Below are positions 52,669 through 63,113 of a stretch of DNA of 64,000 nt, piece after piece (position 1 is the stretch's first letter; each line of letters starts with the position of its first letter). The DNA comes from Microbulbifer elongatus (GTDB lineage Bacteria; Pseudomonadota; Gammaproteobacteria; Pseudomonadales; Cellvibrionaceae). The stretch spans positions 2,527,501-2,591,500 of the forward strand of contig NZ_CP088953.1 in the NCBI RefSeq assembly GCF_021165935.1, given 5' to 3'. Position numbers and translations under genes: made by a program. The notes beneath the pieces were generated by a model, which saw nothing but the letters and a program-made list of their open reading frames with translations, was not told where the DNA came from and searched no databases.

Positions 52669-53628
52669 CTAAATCGCCGGGACCAGTTGCAACAGGCGAC
52701 GGATGACACGGTCGGCGTTGGCGCCGGCAGCCTCGGCTTCGAAGCTCAGTAGCAGGCGGTGGCGCAGTACATCCGGGGCAATTGCCATGACATCGTCCGG
52801 GGTGACGTAATCGCGCCCGGAAAGCCAGGCGTATGCGCGGGCGCAGCGGTCCAGTGCGATGGTGGCCCGGGGGCTGGCGCCAAAGTCGAGCCAGCTGGCC
52901 AGTTCATCGTCGTAGCGCTGGGGTTCGCGGGTGGCGATAATCAGCTGCACGATATAGGTTTCCACCGCCTCTACCATGGTCAGGTCGAGTATTTCCTTGC
53001 GTGCGGCGAACAGAGTGTCCTGGCTGATGATATTTTCCGGGCGGTCTTCGCCGTGGCTGGCTTCCGCGCGGGCCAGTTTCAGAATCTTGGTCTCCGCTTC
53101 CGCGTCCGGGTAACTGAGGTTTACCTGCATCAGGAAGCGGTCGAGCTGCGCTTCCGGCAGGGGGTAGGTGCCTTCCTGTTCGATGGGGTTCTGGGTGGCC
53201 ATCACCAGAAACAGCTCTGGCAGAGAGTAGGTTTTGCGGCCCACACTGATCTGCCGTTCTGCCATGGCTTCCAGCAGGGCGGATTGCACTTTGGCCGGGG
53301 CGCGGTTGATTTCATCTGCGAGGATCAGATTGTGAAACACAGGCCCCGGCTGGAAATGGAATTCGCCGGTTTCCGGGCGATAGATGTCCGTGCCGGTGAT
53401 GTCCGATGGCAAAAGGTCCGGCGTAAACTGCACCCGATGGAAGTCTCCCTCGATGGCATCCGCCAGGGTTTTGATCGCTTTGGTCTTGGCCAGGCCCGGT
53501 GCGCCCTCAACCAGAAGGTGCCCGTCGGCCAGCAATCCTATGAGAATCCGATTGACCAGAACCTCCTGGCCAATAATCTGCTGCTCCAGCCAATCACCCA
53601 GAATTTTTATCTGCTGGCGTGTGTCCAT
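52669..53628 (-). CDS. MoxR-family AAA+ ATPase
   Basis: 319 residues from the ATG at 53628 (MDTRQQIKIL); a further in-frame TTG at 53661 is less likely. Walker A GAPGLAKT (42-49), Walker B LILADEINRAP, sensor 1 ATQNP, and the MoxR hallmark QEGTYPLPEAQLDRF are present. MoxR ATPases act as chaperones that insert cofactors or remodel VWA-protein complexes. It is the first gene of the minus-strand moxR-DUF58-DUF4381-batA-batB-batD operon and is divergent from the glutamate dehydrogenase gene. Confidence 0.95.
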   Translation of the reverse strand: MDTRQQIKILGDWLEQQIIGQEVLVNRILIGLLADGHLLVEGAPGLAKTKAIKTLADAIEGDFHRVQFTPDLLPSDITGTDIYRPETGEFHFQPGPVFHNLILADEINRAPAKVQSALLEAMAERQISVGRKTYSLPELFLVMATQNPIEQEGTYPLPEAQLDRFLMQVNLSYPDAEAETKILKLARAEASHGEDRPENIISQDTLFAARKEILDLTMVEAVETYIVQLIIATREPQRYDDELASWLDFGASPRATIALDRCARAYAWLSGRDYVTPDDVMAIAPDVLRHRLLLSFEAEAAGANADRVIRRLLQLVPAI

Positions 53629-53988
53629 ATCGTCACTTCTTTTGCCGATTTCCTGTTTCAATACGCTGCCGCGGAGCGGTGGCTATCTATGCTTTTTGAG
53701 GTGCCCTCTTATATATAGCCACTTGTCCGAAGTCTGCGGGCAGGTCGATTTTAGCGGCAGTTGGCTGAGAGGCAAATGCTGCAAGGTCTACCCGCAATCA
53801 AAGGCGGAAGAGTAGACAATTATTCTGTCGTTTTGTTCTACCTTGTAAGCGCATGGTGACGCATACCCGCGCAGATGGGCAAATCATACGACAGGTGGAA
53901 TCAGGCGGGCGGAGTCTGGCACCCTATGTGCCAGCTCAGATTAATCAGTCGGGTGCGATGGCGATCGCATCGGAATGGGAGGACGTAC
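53629..53988. other. Divergent intergenic region between moxR and the glutamate dehydrogenase gene
   Basis: A 360-bp stretch that must hold two opposing promoters. I see an A/T-rich patch TTATATATA near 53709 and TAGACA at 53812, but no -35/-10 pair with good spacing. The dehydrogenase frame is open back to 53875 without an RBS or family-like sequence, so the upstream part is taken as leader. Confidence 0.6.
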
Positions 53989-56900
53989 GTGAATATGGCG
54001 ACGGTCATTACCGATAGCCGGGAAGAGCTGCTGGAACAGGTCAGCAGTGTCATTCGCGATAAGCTGGGGGACAAGGCTGGGCCTGTAGAGGCCTTTGCCG
54101 AGCAGTTTCTGAATCAATACCCGCTGGAGGATCTGGCGGGCAGGCGTCTGGTGGATGTCTACGGGTGCCTATACACCTGTTGGGATTTTATTCAGCAGCG
54201 CAGTGGCGGCGAACCCAAAGTGCGGGTGTACAACCCACGCCTGGAGGAGCATGGCTGGGAATGCTCTCATACAGTGGTCTGTGTGCTGCAGCGGGATATG
54301 CCTTTCCTGGTGGACTCGGTGCGCATGGAGATCAACCGTCGCAACACGGTGATTCACTCCATCAAAAGCACCGTGATGCAGATGCAGCGGGACGACAGTG
54401 GCCGGCTGCAGCATCTGATATCCGCCACACATCGCCAGAGCGAAGACCGTCAGGACGACCCGCGCATCACCAGCGAGGCGCTGATCTATCTGGAGATCAA
54501 TCTCGATACCAGTGCCTCTCACGCCTCGGATATGGCGCGGGCGCTGAAGGATGTGCTTGGAGATGTGGAGCTGGTGGTCGACGATTACGTGCCCATGCTC
54601 GATACCTGCGCAGCCATGGAAGATCAGCTGCAGGCGGGAATTGCCGATAATGACGCCAACCTGGAAGAGGCCAGCGCCTTTCTGCAGTGGATGCGGGATG
54701 GCAACTTCACTTTTCTTGGCTACCGGGAATACGAGTTCTCCCAGCAGGGCGACAAGAAAGTTCTGCACGAGGTCGAGAACCGCCGACTGGGCATCTTCAA
54801 AAAGCTGGAAGAAAGCGCCCAGCCCACACCGGAATACGCCTTCAATGAAGGCAAGCAGCGGTTCTATCAGGGGCCGAACTTTCTCACCTTCGCCAAATCG
54901 TCGGTCAAGTCCCGGGTCCATCGGGCGGCCTATTCCGATTACGTCAGTATCAAACGCTACGACGACAAGGGCGAGGTGATCGGCGAATCCGCGTTTATGG
55001 GCCTTTACACCTCACCGGTGTACACCGAGAGCCCGTCGAAGATTCCGATCATCCGCCGCAAGCTGGCGTCGGTCATCGAGCAGAGTGGCCTGGCGCCTAC
55101 CAGCCACGACGGTAAAGCTCTGAAGCGTATTCTGGATACCTTCCCCAGGGACGAGCTCTTCCAGAGCAGCACCCGCGAACTGTTCGACACGACCCACGGC
55201 GTGCTGGCGATGAATGAGCGCGCGCGGCTGCGCCTGTTCATGCGCAAAGATCCGTTTGGCAAGTTCGTTTCAGCGATGGTGTATGTGCCAAGGGACCAGT
55301 TTAATAGTGAGGTGCGGGAGAAAATCAGTGAGCGCATTGCCCGTGCGGTACACGCGCTGGATTCCGACTTCACCACCTATTTTTCAGAATCAATCCTCGC
55401 CCGGGTACACCTGGTATTCCGGGTTGACCCCAATGAACCCGTGGAATTTGATGTGGCGCGACTGGAGGCGCAAATCGTGGATATAACCCGCAGCTGGGAA
55501 GACGTATTCCATAGATCCCTGATTGAAACCCACGGGGAAGAAGAGGGCAGTCGCCTGATTGGCACCTACGGTCAGGCTTTCCCCGCCGGTTACCGGGAAG
55601 ACTTTGAACCGCGCATCGCGGTGCAGGATGTCACCTCCATCCAGGAGTTGAGTGACAACAACCGCGTGGCCATGAGTTTTTACCAGCCGGTAGGCGCGGA
55701 GCCCGGCAGCCTGCGCTTTAAAGTGTTCAACGTCGGCGGCGGCCTGACCCTGTCCGATGTGATTCCGGTACTGGAGCACCTGGGGCTGCGAGTAATGGGG
55801 GAGTTCCCCTATACCATCCGCCCGCGGGGCAAGCAGGATGTGTGGATGCACGAGTTCCATCTGGAGTTCGGCCTGCCCACCCGTGTGGACGCACAGGCGT
55901 CGCGCTCCCTGTTCCAGGATGCCTTCGCGGCGATCTGGGACGGCGTGGCGGAAAGTGATGCCTTCAACCGGTTGGTACTGGCAGCCCGGCTGAACTGGCG
56001 CGAAGTCACCATGTTGCGCGCCTATGCCCGATATCTGAAACAGACCAAGTTCAGTGCCAGCCAGTCGTATATTGCGGCAACCCTGGCAAACCACGTGGAA
56101 ATTACCCGCAACCTGGTGGCGCTGTTCCGCGCCATGTTCGACCCCAGAATCAACTCCGCGGACCGCCAGGATGATGCCCGGGTCGAGCGCCTGATCAACA
56201 AGATCCATGACGGTCTCGACGCGGTGGACAACCTGAACGAAGACCAGGTGATCCGGCGCTATCTGGACCTGATCCGCGCCACCCTGCGGACCAACTTCTT
56301 CCAGCTGGATGAGAACGACCAACCCAAGGATTACATCGCGATCAAATTCAGCCCGCGGGATATCCCCAATATTCCGGAACCGCGCCCGCTGTTCGAAATC
56401 TTCGTCTATTCCCCACAGGTGGAAGGTGTGCACCTGCGCGGCGGCAAGGTGGCCCGCGGTGGTCTGCGCTGGTCCGACCGTCTGGAAGACTTCCGTACCG
56501 AAGTATTGGGGCTGGTAAAAGCCCAGAATGTGAAGAATGCGGTGATTGTCCCCAGTGGCGCCAAGGGTGGCTTTGTGGTGCGCAAGCCGCCGGCAGATAA
56601 CAGCCGCGAAGCGTTTATCGAGTCCGGCATTCAGTGCTACAAAACCTTCATCCGCGCATTGCTGGATGTCACCGACAACCTGAAAGATGGTCAGGTAATC
56701 CCGCCGGAGCGGGTGATTCGTCGCGATGAGGACGACCCCTATCTGGTTGTGGCCGCGGACAAGGGCACGGCGACCTTCTCGGATATTGCCAATGGCATCG
56801 CCGCCGAGTATGACTTCTGGCTGGGTGATGCCTTTGCCTCCGGTGGCAGCAACGGCTATGACCACAAAAAGATGGGGATTACCGCGCGCGGAGCCTGGGT

Positions 56901-58884
56901 TTCCGTGCAGCGCCATTTCCGGGAGATGGGGGTCAATGTACAGACCGAAAACTTCTCGGTGATCGGTATTGGTGATATGGGCGGGGATGTATTCGGTAAC
57001 GGGATGTTGCTGTCCGAACATATCTGCCTGAAGGGTGCCTTCAACCACCTGCATATCTTTGTCGATCCCAACCCGGATGCCTCCAGCAGTTATCAGGAGC
57101 GCAAGCGCCTGTTTGAACTGCCCCGTTCCAGCTGGGCGGACTACAACCTGAGTCTAATTTCCAAGGGAGGGGGCATTTTCGAGCGCCGTGCCAAATCCGT
57201 GAAAATCAGCCCGGAAATGAAGCAGGCCTTCGCGATTGAAGCGGATCAGCTGACGCCCAACGAGTTGATCAGCGCCATGCTGAAAGCGCCGGTGGACCTG
57301 ATCTGGAATGGTGGCATCGGTACTTACGTAAAAGGCAGCGCGGAAACCCATGCCCAGGTGGGAGACAAATCCAATGACAACCTGCGGGTGAACGGTAGTG
57401 AACTGCGCTGTAAGGTATTCGGCGAGGGCGGCAATCTGGGCATGACCCAGCGCGGCCGTATCGAGTTCTCGCTGAATGGTGGCCGCTGCAACACCGACTT
57501 TATTGATAACGCCGGCGGCGTGGACTGCTCCGACCACGAGGTGAACATCAAAATCCTGCTGGATAAGGTGGTTGCCAATGGGGATCTGACCGAGAAGCAG
57601 CGCAATCAGCTGCTGGAGGAAATGACCGAGTCCGTGGCCGAGCTGGTTCTCACCAACAACTACGATCAGACCAGTGCGCTGAGTGTGGCGGCCTATCAGG
57701 TGGGCGACCGTTTCGATGAATTCCGCCGTGTGATCAACGCGCTGGAAAGTGAAGGGCGCCTGCGCCGCCAGCTGGAATTTATTCCAGACAACGAGGTGCT
57801 CAACGAGCGGCAGAGCAAGAAGCAGTACCTCACCCGTCCGGAACTCTCGGTGCTGATCTCCTACGTGAAGGTCAAGCTGAAAGAAGAATTGCTGGACGCA
57901 CATATCATCGACAACGACTATGTGCAGACAGCCGTGGAATCTGCCTTTCCGCCGGCACTGGTGGCGCGCTACAGGGCACTGGTATACGACCACCAGCTGC
58001 GTCGGGAGATCGTTTCCACCCAGGTGGCCAATGAAATGGTCAACAGCATGGGCATTACCTTCTATCATCGCATCAGCGGGGCCACCGGCGCGGATATCGA
58101 CACTATTGCCGCCGCCTATATCAGCGCCCGGGATGTGTACCTGATGCCGCAATTCCAGGATGGCGTGGCCCTGCTGGATTATCAGGTGCCTGCGGAGATG
58201 CAGTTGCAGCTGATGAGCTCCATGATTGGCCGCGTACGTCGCGCTACCCGCTGGTTTGTACGCAATCGTCGCGGTGAGCTGGACCCGGCCAGAGAAAGCG
58301 CGCTTTATCAGGAGCCCGTTCAACGGGTCATTCGTGCGCTGCCGGAAGTGTTGAGTGGCGAGCCCCTGCGGGAGTGGCAGTCCCGCCACGAGCAGCTGAT
58401 GGCGGCGAATGTGCCGGAGGATCTGGCATTGCTGGCAGCGTCGCCCACCTACCTGTTCTCCGCCCTGGGTATTTCCCATACCGCCGCCTTTAGCGACCGG
58501 CCGGTGGAAGAGGTGGCCAAAACCTACTTCGCCTTGGCGGACCGACTGGGTCTGTACTGGTTCGGCAATCAGATTATCGACCTGCCGTCGGAAACCTTCT
58601 GGCAGTCCCAGGCGCGGGAAACCAGTATGGACGACCTGGACAGTCAGCTGGCACGTCTGGCGACACATATCCTGCGGCTGGCCAGTGACGACGGACTCGA
58701 TGTCGACAGTGCGGTAGATCATTGGGTGACACTGATGGCGCAGTCCATTCAGCGGTGGGAAAACTTGATGAAAGAACTCAAATCCTCGACCCAGGGGGAT
58801 TTCGCCATGTTCACGGTTGCCCTGCGAGAGCTGATGTACCTGGCCAATGCCACGGCGGATCAGGAATCGCTGTTGAGCAACTAG
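53989..58884 (+). CDS. gdhB: NAD-specific glutamate dehydrogenase, large (about 180 kDa) type
   Basis: Oxidatively deaminates glutamate to 2-oxoglutarate with NAD+. About 1631 residues, matching the GDH-180 class known from Pseudomonas and Streptomyces. The N-terminal half carries ACT-like regulatory domains (MPFLVDSVRMEINRR). The catalytic core is near 820-1240: GGLRWSDRLEDFRTEVLGL, then VPSGAKGGFVVRK with the catalytic Lys region, IGIGDMGGDVFGNG and GEGGNLGMTQRGR for NAD binding. The start is GTG 53989, 6 nt after GGGAGG; ATG 53995 is the alternative. It ends at two hairpins before pyrD. Confidence 0.94.
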   Translation: MNMATVITDSREELLEQVSSVIRDKLGDKAGPVEAFAEQFLNQYPLEDLAGRRLVDVYGCLYTCWDFIQQRSGGEPKVRVYNPRLEEHGWECSHTVVCVLQRDMPFLVDSVRMEINRRNTVIHSIKSTVMQMQRDDSGRLQHLISATHRQSEDRQDDPRITSEALIYLEINLDTSASHASDMARALKDVLGDVELVVDDYVPMLDTCAAMEDQLQAGIADNDANLEEASAFLQWMRDGNFTFLGYREYEFSQQGDKKVLHEVENRRLGIFKKLEESAQPTPEYAFNEGKQRFYQGPNFLTFAKSSVKSRVHRAAYSDYVSIKRYDDKGEVIGESAFMGLYTSPVYTESPSKIPIIRRKLASVIEQSGLAPTSHDGKALKRILDTFPRDELFQSSTRELFDTTHGVLAMNERARLRLFMRKDPFGKFVSAMVYVPRDQFNSEVREKISERIARAVHALDSDFTTYFSESILARVHLVFRVDPNEPVEFDVARLEAQIVDITRSWEDVFHRSLIETHGEEEGSRLIGTYGQAFPAGYREDFEPRIAVQDVTSIQELSDNNRVAMSFYQPVGAEPGSLRFKVFNVGGGLTLSDVIPVLEHLGLRVMGEFPYTIRPRGKQDVWMHEFHLEFGLPTRVDAQASRSLFQDAFAAIWDGVAESDAFNRLVLAARLNWREVTMLRAYARYLKQTKFSASQSYIAATLANHVEITRNLVALFRAMFDPRINSADRQDDARVERLINKIHDGLDAVDNLNEDQVIRRYLDLIRATLRTNFFQLDENDQPKDYIAIKFSPRDIPNIPEPRPLFEIFVYSPQVEGVHLRGGKVARGGLRWSDRLEDFRTEVLGLVKAQNVKNAVIVPSGAKGGFVVRKPPADNSREAFIESGIQCYKTFIRALLDVTDNLKDGQVIPPERVIRRDEDDPYLVVAADKGTATFSDIANGIAAEYDFWLGDAFASGGSNGYDHKKMGITARGAWVSVQRHFREMGVNVQTENFSVIGIGDMGGDVFGNGMLLSEHICLKGAFNHLHIFVDPNPDASSSYQERKRLFELPRSSWADYNLSLISKGGGIFERRAKSVKISPEMKQAFAIEADQLTPNELISAMLKAPVDLIWNGGIGTYVKGSAETHAQVGDKSNDNLRVNGSELRCKVFGEGGNLGMTQRGRIEFSLNGGRCNTDFIDNAGGVDCSDHEVNIKILLDKVVANGDLTEKQRNQLLEEMTESVAELVLTNNYDQTSALSVAAYQVGDRFDEFRRVINALESEGRLRRQLEFIPDNEVLNERQSKKQYLTRPELSVLISYVKVKLKEELLDAHIIDNDYVQTAVESAFPPALVARYRALVYDHQLRREIVSTQVANEMVNSMGITFYHRISGATGADIDTIAAAYISARDVYLMPQFQDGVALLDYQVPAEMQLQLMSSMIGRVRRATRWFVRNRRGELDPARESALYQEPVQRVIRALPEVLSGEPLREWQSRHEQLMAANVPEDLALLAASPTYLFSALGISHTAAFSDRPVEEVAKTYFALADRLGLYWFGNQIIDLPSETFWQSQARETSMDDLDSQLARLATHILRLASDDGLDVDSAVDHWVTLMAQSIQRWENLMKELKSSTQGDFAMFTVALRELMYLANATADQESLLSN

Positions 58885-58899
58885 CTACTGGGGAAGCGC

Positions 58900-58927
58900 G
58901 GGCCGGTTTTTCGTCCGGCCCGGTTTT
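58900..58927 (+). terminator. Terminator after the glutamate dehydrogenase gene
   Basis: A 7-bp GC stem GGGCCGG / CCGGCCC (58900-58906 and 58915-58921), then GGTTTT, 15 bp after the stop. Confidence 0.75.
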
Positions 58928-58941
58928 CCGTACAATAGCCA

Positions 58942-58975
58942 AGCCCCATCCGGACGCGCTTCGGGTGGGGCTTTA
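58942..58975 (+). terminator. Second hairpin in the pyrD leader
   Basis: An 11-bp stem AGCCCCATCCG / CGGGTGGGGCT (58942-58952 and 58962-58972; one G-T pair) followed by TTTA. It may be a second terminator or a pyrD leader hairpin; it lies 45 bp before the pyrD start. Confidence 0.6.
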
Positions 58976-59019
58976 TCGTATTCAAGCCGTTAAAAACCTT
59001 GTCAATTGCCAGGAAGCCC

Positions 59020-60066
59020 ATGTACCAGCATTTACGCAAAGCCCTGTTTGCCCTCGATCCCGAGCGTTCGCATCACCTTTCGATGGATGCCATTGGCGCG
59101 GCGGAGCGCCTGGGGTTGATGTCGCTGTTCAGTAAGTCGGTACCGGACGATCCGGTTGAATTGATGGGGTTGACTCTGCCCAATCCCGTCGGACTGGCGG
59201 CCGGGCTGGACAAGAACGCGCAGGCGTTTAACGGCCTTGGCGCCCTCGGCTTCGGGTTCGTCGAGGTGGGTACCGTCACTCCGCGCCCGCAGCCGGGCAA
59301 CCCGCATCCACGCCTGTTCCGTCTGCCACAGGCGGAGGCCATCATCAATCGTATGGGCTTCAACAATGAAGGCGTGGACTACCTGCTGGAACGGGTGAAG
59401 CGCCGTCGCTATTCCGGTGTGCTCGGTATTAACGTGGGCAAGAACTTTGATACACCTGTGGAGAAAGCGGCAGAGGATTACTGTATCTGTATGGAGAAGG
59501 TGTATGCCCATGCGGATTACATTACCGCCAATGTGTCCTCCCCAAATACCAAGGGGCTGCGGGATCTGCAGTTTGGCGACAGTTTGAGCGAGTTGCTGAA
59601 TACGCTGAAAGAGAAACAGGCACAATTGACCGCGGAACACGACCGCTACGTCCCCCTGGCTGTGAAAATTGCTCCGGATATGGACGACGACGCCATTGCG
59701 CAGGTGGCGCATACCCTGCAGGAGCACGAGATTGACGGCGTGATCGCCACCAACACCACCATTGACAAATCTGCAGTGGAAAACCTGGAACATGGTGAGG
59801 AGCAGGGCGGGTTGAGTGGTCGCCCATTGACCGAGCGCTCCACGGAAGTGATTCGCAAGCTGTCATCTGCCCTCGATGGCAATATCCCGATTATCGGTGT
59901 GGGGGGGATTTTTGACGGTGAGACTGCGGCGGAGAAGATTCGCGCCGGTGCCACAGCGGTACAGATCTATTCCGGATTTATTTACCGGGGACCGGAAGTC
60001 ATTCGCGAAGCGGCGGAGGGTATTGCCGAGCTCCACAAGGCACGGATCATCGAGCGTAAGAAGTAG
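59020..60066 (+). CDS. pyrD: Dihydroorotate dehydrogenase (quinone), class 2
   Basis: Fourth step of pyrimidine synthesis, at the inner membrane, with FMN and quinone. 348 residues. The N-terminal amphipathic membrane-targeting helices ([20 protein letters not shown]) mark class 2. [38 protein letters not shown] and [14 protein letters not shown] with the catalytic Ser (S174) are present, as is GVGGIFDGE at the FMN phosphate. ATG 59020 with AGGA 6 nt upstream is preferred to 58999. A strong hairpin follows. Confidence 0.96.
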   Translation: MYQHLRKALFALDPERSHHLSMDAIGAAERLGLMSLFSKSVPDDPVELMGLTLPNPVGLAAGLDKNAQAFNGLGALGFGFVEVGTVTPRPQPGNPHPRLFRLPQAEAIINRMGFNNEGVDYLLERVKRRRYSGVLGINVGKNFDTPVEKAAEDYCICMEKVYAHADYITANVSSPNTKGLRDLQFGDSLSELLNTLKEKQAQLTAEHDRYVPLAVKIAPDMDDDAIAQVAHTLQEHEIDGVIATNTTIDKSAVENLEHGEEQGGLSGRPLTERSTEVIRKLSSALDGNIPIIGVGGIFDGETAAEKIRAGATAVQIYSGFIYRGPEVIREAAEGIAELHKARIIERKK

Positions 60067-60092
60067 CTCGCGAGGCACACCAGCGGGCAAAA

Positions 60093-60133
60093 AAAATCCC
60101 GGGTCGATACGCACTGCGTTGACTCGGGATTTT
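60093..60133. terminator. Terminator between pyrD and rmf
   Basis: Arms AAAATCCCGGGTC (60093-60105) and GACTCGGGATTTT (60121-60133) pair at 12 of 13 positions and carry A/T ends on both sides. It can stop pyrD and converging rmf transcripts. Confidence 0.82.
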
Positions 60134-60250
60134 CTTACTCAATAACGAAACAAGCACGTGACAAACGTATGCGTTACATTGAGTAAAACCGTTCAGATTT
60201 CAGTGTAGAAGATGCTGGCATAAGCGTTCTGACTTCCCCTTATGTGCCAG

Positions 60251-60454
60251 TTACATACTCTCCATGCGCTGGGCCTGGGCCGCACGACCGAAGCCACTCC
60301 AGATATCCTCCCGTCCCTGTCGCCAGCCGTTCACCCACTCCTGGTGTAGTGATCCGTTCTCGTGGGGGCAGCTGTCATGGTTTCTGCCCTCAACGGCAGC
60401 AACGTAACCTTTGTGGAAAGCTCTATCGTTCGGATTACGTTTTTGGCGTTTCAT
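60251..60454 (-). CDS. rmf: Ribosome modulation factor
   Basis: Binds 70S ribosomes in stationary phase and drives 100S dimer formation. 67 residues, basic. The signature is MKRQKRNPNDRAFHKGYVAA, then PHENGSLHQEWVNGWRQGRED, as in E. coli Rmf but with a slightly longer C-terminal tail. ATG with GAGG about 10 nt upstream. It is monocistronic and converges on pyrD with a shared terminator. Regulation by growth rate or ppGpp is expected from the family, not visible here. Confidence 0.95.
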   Translation of the reverse strand: MKRQKRNPNDRAFHKGYVAAVEGRNHDSCPHENGSLHQEWVNGWRQGREDIWSGFGRAAQAQRMESM

Positions 60455-60832
60455 AGATGTGATACCTCATTCTGGTTTTTCCAGCCGGCCGGCAAACTCT
60501 GCCAGACCGACATCACCCAATTTCCCCCTTTGTCCATTTCCAGCTTATTGTGGCGCTCGACCGGTGAGAAGAGCTGCAGTTAACCAAATTCACACGCCAC
60601 CGGGAACGAACCGTTTTTTATGAAAAATCGGCCGTTTAGGCGTAATCCGTCTAGGCAGGGAAAAGTTGTCGCGCTTCGGAAAAGGCCGGGCAGAACAGAA
60701 TCTCTGATTGCGGTATGCTTGCGCCACGAACGGTTCGAGTGGCTAAAATGGCCACACAAATTCTGCCAGAATGGCACTGTTAATTTCTGCGGAAAACCTA
60801 CGGTGACGCCGCAGCCCTGAGAGGTTGATCCC
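60455..60832. other. Divergent intergenic region between rmf and rlmKL
   Basis: A 378-bp stretch without a credible gene; the open frames here have no family-like sequence. It should hold both promoters. A TATGCT at 60714-60719 could be a -10 for rlmKL but lacks a -35. The long distance to rlmKL (TTG at 60833 with GAGAGG upstream) suggests a leader of some 100 nt. Confidence 0.55.
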
Positions 60833-63058
60833 TTGACTGAGAAGTACCAATTTACCGCCACCTGCCCAAAGGGGCTGGAAAACCTGCTCGCTGACGAATT
60901 GCGGCAACTGGGCGCCAGCGTGGAAAAGGAGCAGCCCGCGGCGGTGCGGTTTGCGGGTGACCTGCAGATGGGGTATCGGGTAAACCTGTGGAGTCGTCTT
61001 GCCAACCGGGTACTGCTAAACCTCGGGCAGTCACGCATCGAGGATGCCGAAGCGCTGTATCGCGCCGTGGCAGACGTGCCCTGGGAAGAGCACATCAGTC
61101 CCAACGGGGTCTTGTGGGTACAGTTTTCCGGTACGAACCGGGAGATTCGCAATAGCCAATTTGGCGGCCAGAAAGCGAAGGATGCCATCGTTGACCGGTT
61201 GCGCAAGGTGACTGGCGCGCGTCCGGATGTCGACAAGCGCGATCCGGATCTGTCGGTCATGCTGCGCCTGCATCGCGATCTGCTGGAAATTGCCATCGAC
61301 CTCAGTGGCGACAGCCTGCACCGTCGCGGTTACCGCACCCATATCGGTGCCGCTCCCCTGAAGGAAAACCTGGCGGCGGCACTGCTGATGCGCGCCGGTT
61401 GGCCGAAAATCGCGGAAGAGGGCGGCGCTTTACTAGACCCCATGTGCGGTTCCGGTACCTTTCTTGTTGAAGCGGCGCTGATGGCCGCCGACGTGGCGCC
61501 GGGCCTGCTGCGTGAAGAGTTCGGCTTCGAACGCTGGCTCAATCACCAGAGTGATATCTGGCTGGCACTACGAGAAGAAGCGCTGCAACGGCGCGCGGCG
61601 GGATTGGCGAAAGTCCTGCCGGAAATTCGCGGTTACGATGCCGATGCCAAGGTGCTGTTTGCGGCGGAGTCCAATATCGCGCGCGCGGGCCTGGACCGGC
61701 ACGTAAGGGTCAGCTGCCGGCCCGTTGCCGGGTTCAAGGTGCCCAGTCACCGGGAGGTGCAACCCGGGTTGGTGATTGTCAATCCGCCTTACGGGGAGCG
61801 TCTGGGGGAACAGGAAGCGCTGCGGGAAACCTACGCGGAACTGGGCCAGCAACTCAAACAGGAATTTGGTGGCTGGAAAGCGGGTATTTTTACCGGTAAT
61901 CCGGAGCTGTGCCATTCCACCGGACTGCGTTCCCACAAACAGTACAAACTGTTTAACGGCAGTATTCCCAGCCAGCTTCTGTTATTCGATATACATGCAC
62001 AGTCCGCGGAGAAAGGTGGTGATAGCAGCGCACCCCGTCTATCGGACGAAGCGCAGATGGTGGCCAACCGCCTGCAGAAAAACCTGCGCACGACCGGCAA
62101 GTGGGCCCAGCGCAACGGGGTCACCTGCTACCGCCTGTACGATGCGGATCTGCCCGAATACTCGGCGGCGATTGATGTGTACCACTCGGTGGAGGGAGAA
62201 CGCTTCGCACATATTCAGGAGTACCGGGCACCGGCCAGCATCCCCGAGCAGAAAGCGCGTACCCGACTGATGGACCTGGTGCGTGCCACCCGTCAAGTGC
62301 TGGGGTTGGCCCCCGGGCATATCTCCATCAAAGAGCGCCGCCGACACAGCCATAAAGACAGTGGCGCGCAGTATCAGAAGCAGACGCAGCGCAGATCCAC
62401 GGGCCAGCAACGCGGCGATCAGGGGGCGGACAATACACGCACTTTCTGGGCCGATGAGTACGGTGCGAAACTGGAAATCAATCTATGGGATTACCTGGAT
62501 ACCGGCCTGTTTCTGGATCACCGGCCGGTACGCCAGCACCTGCGCAAGCTGGCAACGGGCAAGCGGCTGCTGAACCTTTTCTGCTATACCGCAACCGCCA
62601 CTGTGCAGGCGGCCATCGGCGGCTGCAGTGAAAGCACCAGCGTGGATCTGTCGAAAACCTATCAGGCCTGGGGCCAGCGTAACTTCCGTGAAAACGGTAT
62701 GGATCCCTATCGCCACCAGCTGATCGAGGCCGACTGTCTGCAGTGGCTGAAGGCTGCCCAGGACAATCGGCGCGGGCACTACGATGTGATTTTTCTTGAT
62801 CCGCCGACTTTTTCCAACTCGGCGAAAATGCAGGGGATTCTGGATATCCAGCGGGACCACCCGGACCTGATCCGCCAGTGCATGGCGTTGCTGAACAGCG
62901 GCGGTGTGCTGCTGTTTTCCAATAACCTGCGTAGTTTCAAAATGGATGCAGAGATTCAGGCCGCGTTTGCGGTGGAGAACCTGTCGGCAAAACTGCTGGA
63001 CAAGGATTTTCAGCGCAACCCGAAAATTCACAATGTATGGGAAATTCGCGCGCGCTGA
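60833..63058 (+). CDS. rlmL: Bifunctional 23S rRNA methyltransferase RlmKL (m2G2445 and m7G2069)
   Basis: 741 residues. The N-terminal THUMP domain (FTATCPKGLENLLADELRQLG) is followed by the RlmL domain with DPMCGSGTF and NPPYGER (N317-P-P-Y). The RlmK domain has LLNLFCYTATATVQA and DPPTFSNS (D656). The two-enzyme fusion is the normal gammaproteobacterial form. The TTG at 60833 is chosen because GAGAGG lies 8 nt upstream and MTEKYQFTATCPKGLENLL matches family starts. Between the domains is a short basic, Gln-rich linker (about 500-535). Confidence 0.95.
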   Translation: MTEKYQFTATCPKGLENLLADELRQLGASVEKEQPAAVRFAGDLQMGYRVNLWSRLANRVLLNLGQSRIEDAEALYRAVADVPWEEHISPNGVLWVQFSGTNREIRNSQFGGQKAKDAIVDRLRKVTGARPDVDKRDPDLSVMLRLHRDLLEIAIDLSGDSLHRRGYRTHIGAAPLKENLAAALLMRAGWPKIAEEGGALLDPMCGSGTFLVEAALMAADVAPGLLREEFGFERWLNHQSDIWLALREEALQRRAAGLAKVLPEIRGYDADAKVLFAAESNIARAGLDRHVRVSCRPVAGFKVPSHREVQPGLVIVNPPYGERLGEQEALRETYAELGQQLKQEFGGWKAGIFTGNPELCHSTGLRSHKQYKLFNGSIPSQLLLFDIHAQSAEKGGDSSAPRLSDEAQMVANRLQKNLRTTGKWAQRNGVTCYRLYDADLPEYSAAIDVYHSVEGERFAHIQEYRAPASIPEQKARTRLMDLVRATRQVLGLAPGHISIKERRRHSHKDSGAQYQKQTQRRSTGQQRGDQGADNTRTFWADEYGAKLEINLWDYLDTGLFLDHRPVRQHLRKLATGKRLLNLFCYTATATVQAAIGGCSESTSVDLSKTYQAWGQRNFRENGMDPYRHQLIEADCLQWLKAAQDNRRGHYDVIFLDPPTFSNSAKMQGILDIQRDHPDLIRQCMALLNSGGVLLFSNNLRSFKMDAEIQAAFAVENLSAKLLDKDFQRNPKIHNVWEIRAR

Positions 63059-63113
63059 ATACTGAGTTGTGAGGCTTCTTGAGCAGTGGTGGCGCCTGGT
63101 GTCAGCGGGGTAC

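Noticed and set aside
53875-53988. Upstream start for the glutamate dehydrogenase
   Set aside because: No RBS at 53875, and the added residues are unlike family N-termini; GGGAGG at 53977 supports 53989.
55390-58722. Two long antisense frames (55390-57054 and 57154-58722) under the glutamate dehydrogenase gene
   Set aside because: They lack family-like motifs and lie wholly inside a gene with full-length catalytic motifs, so they are shadows.
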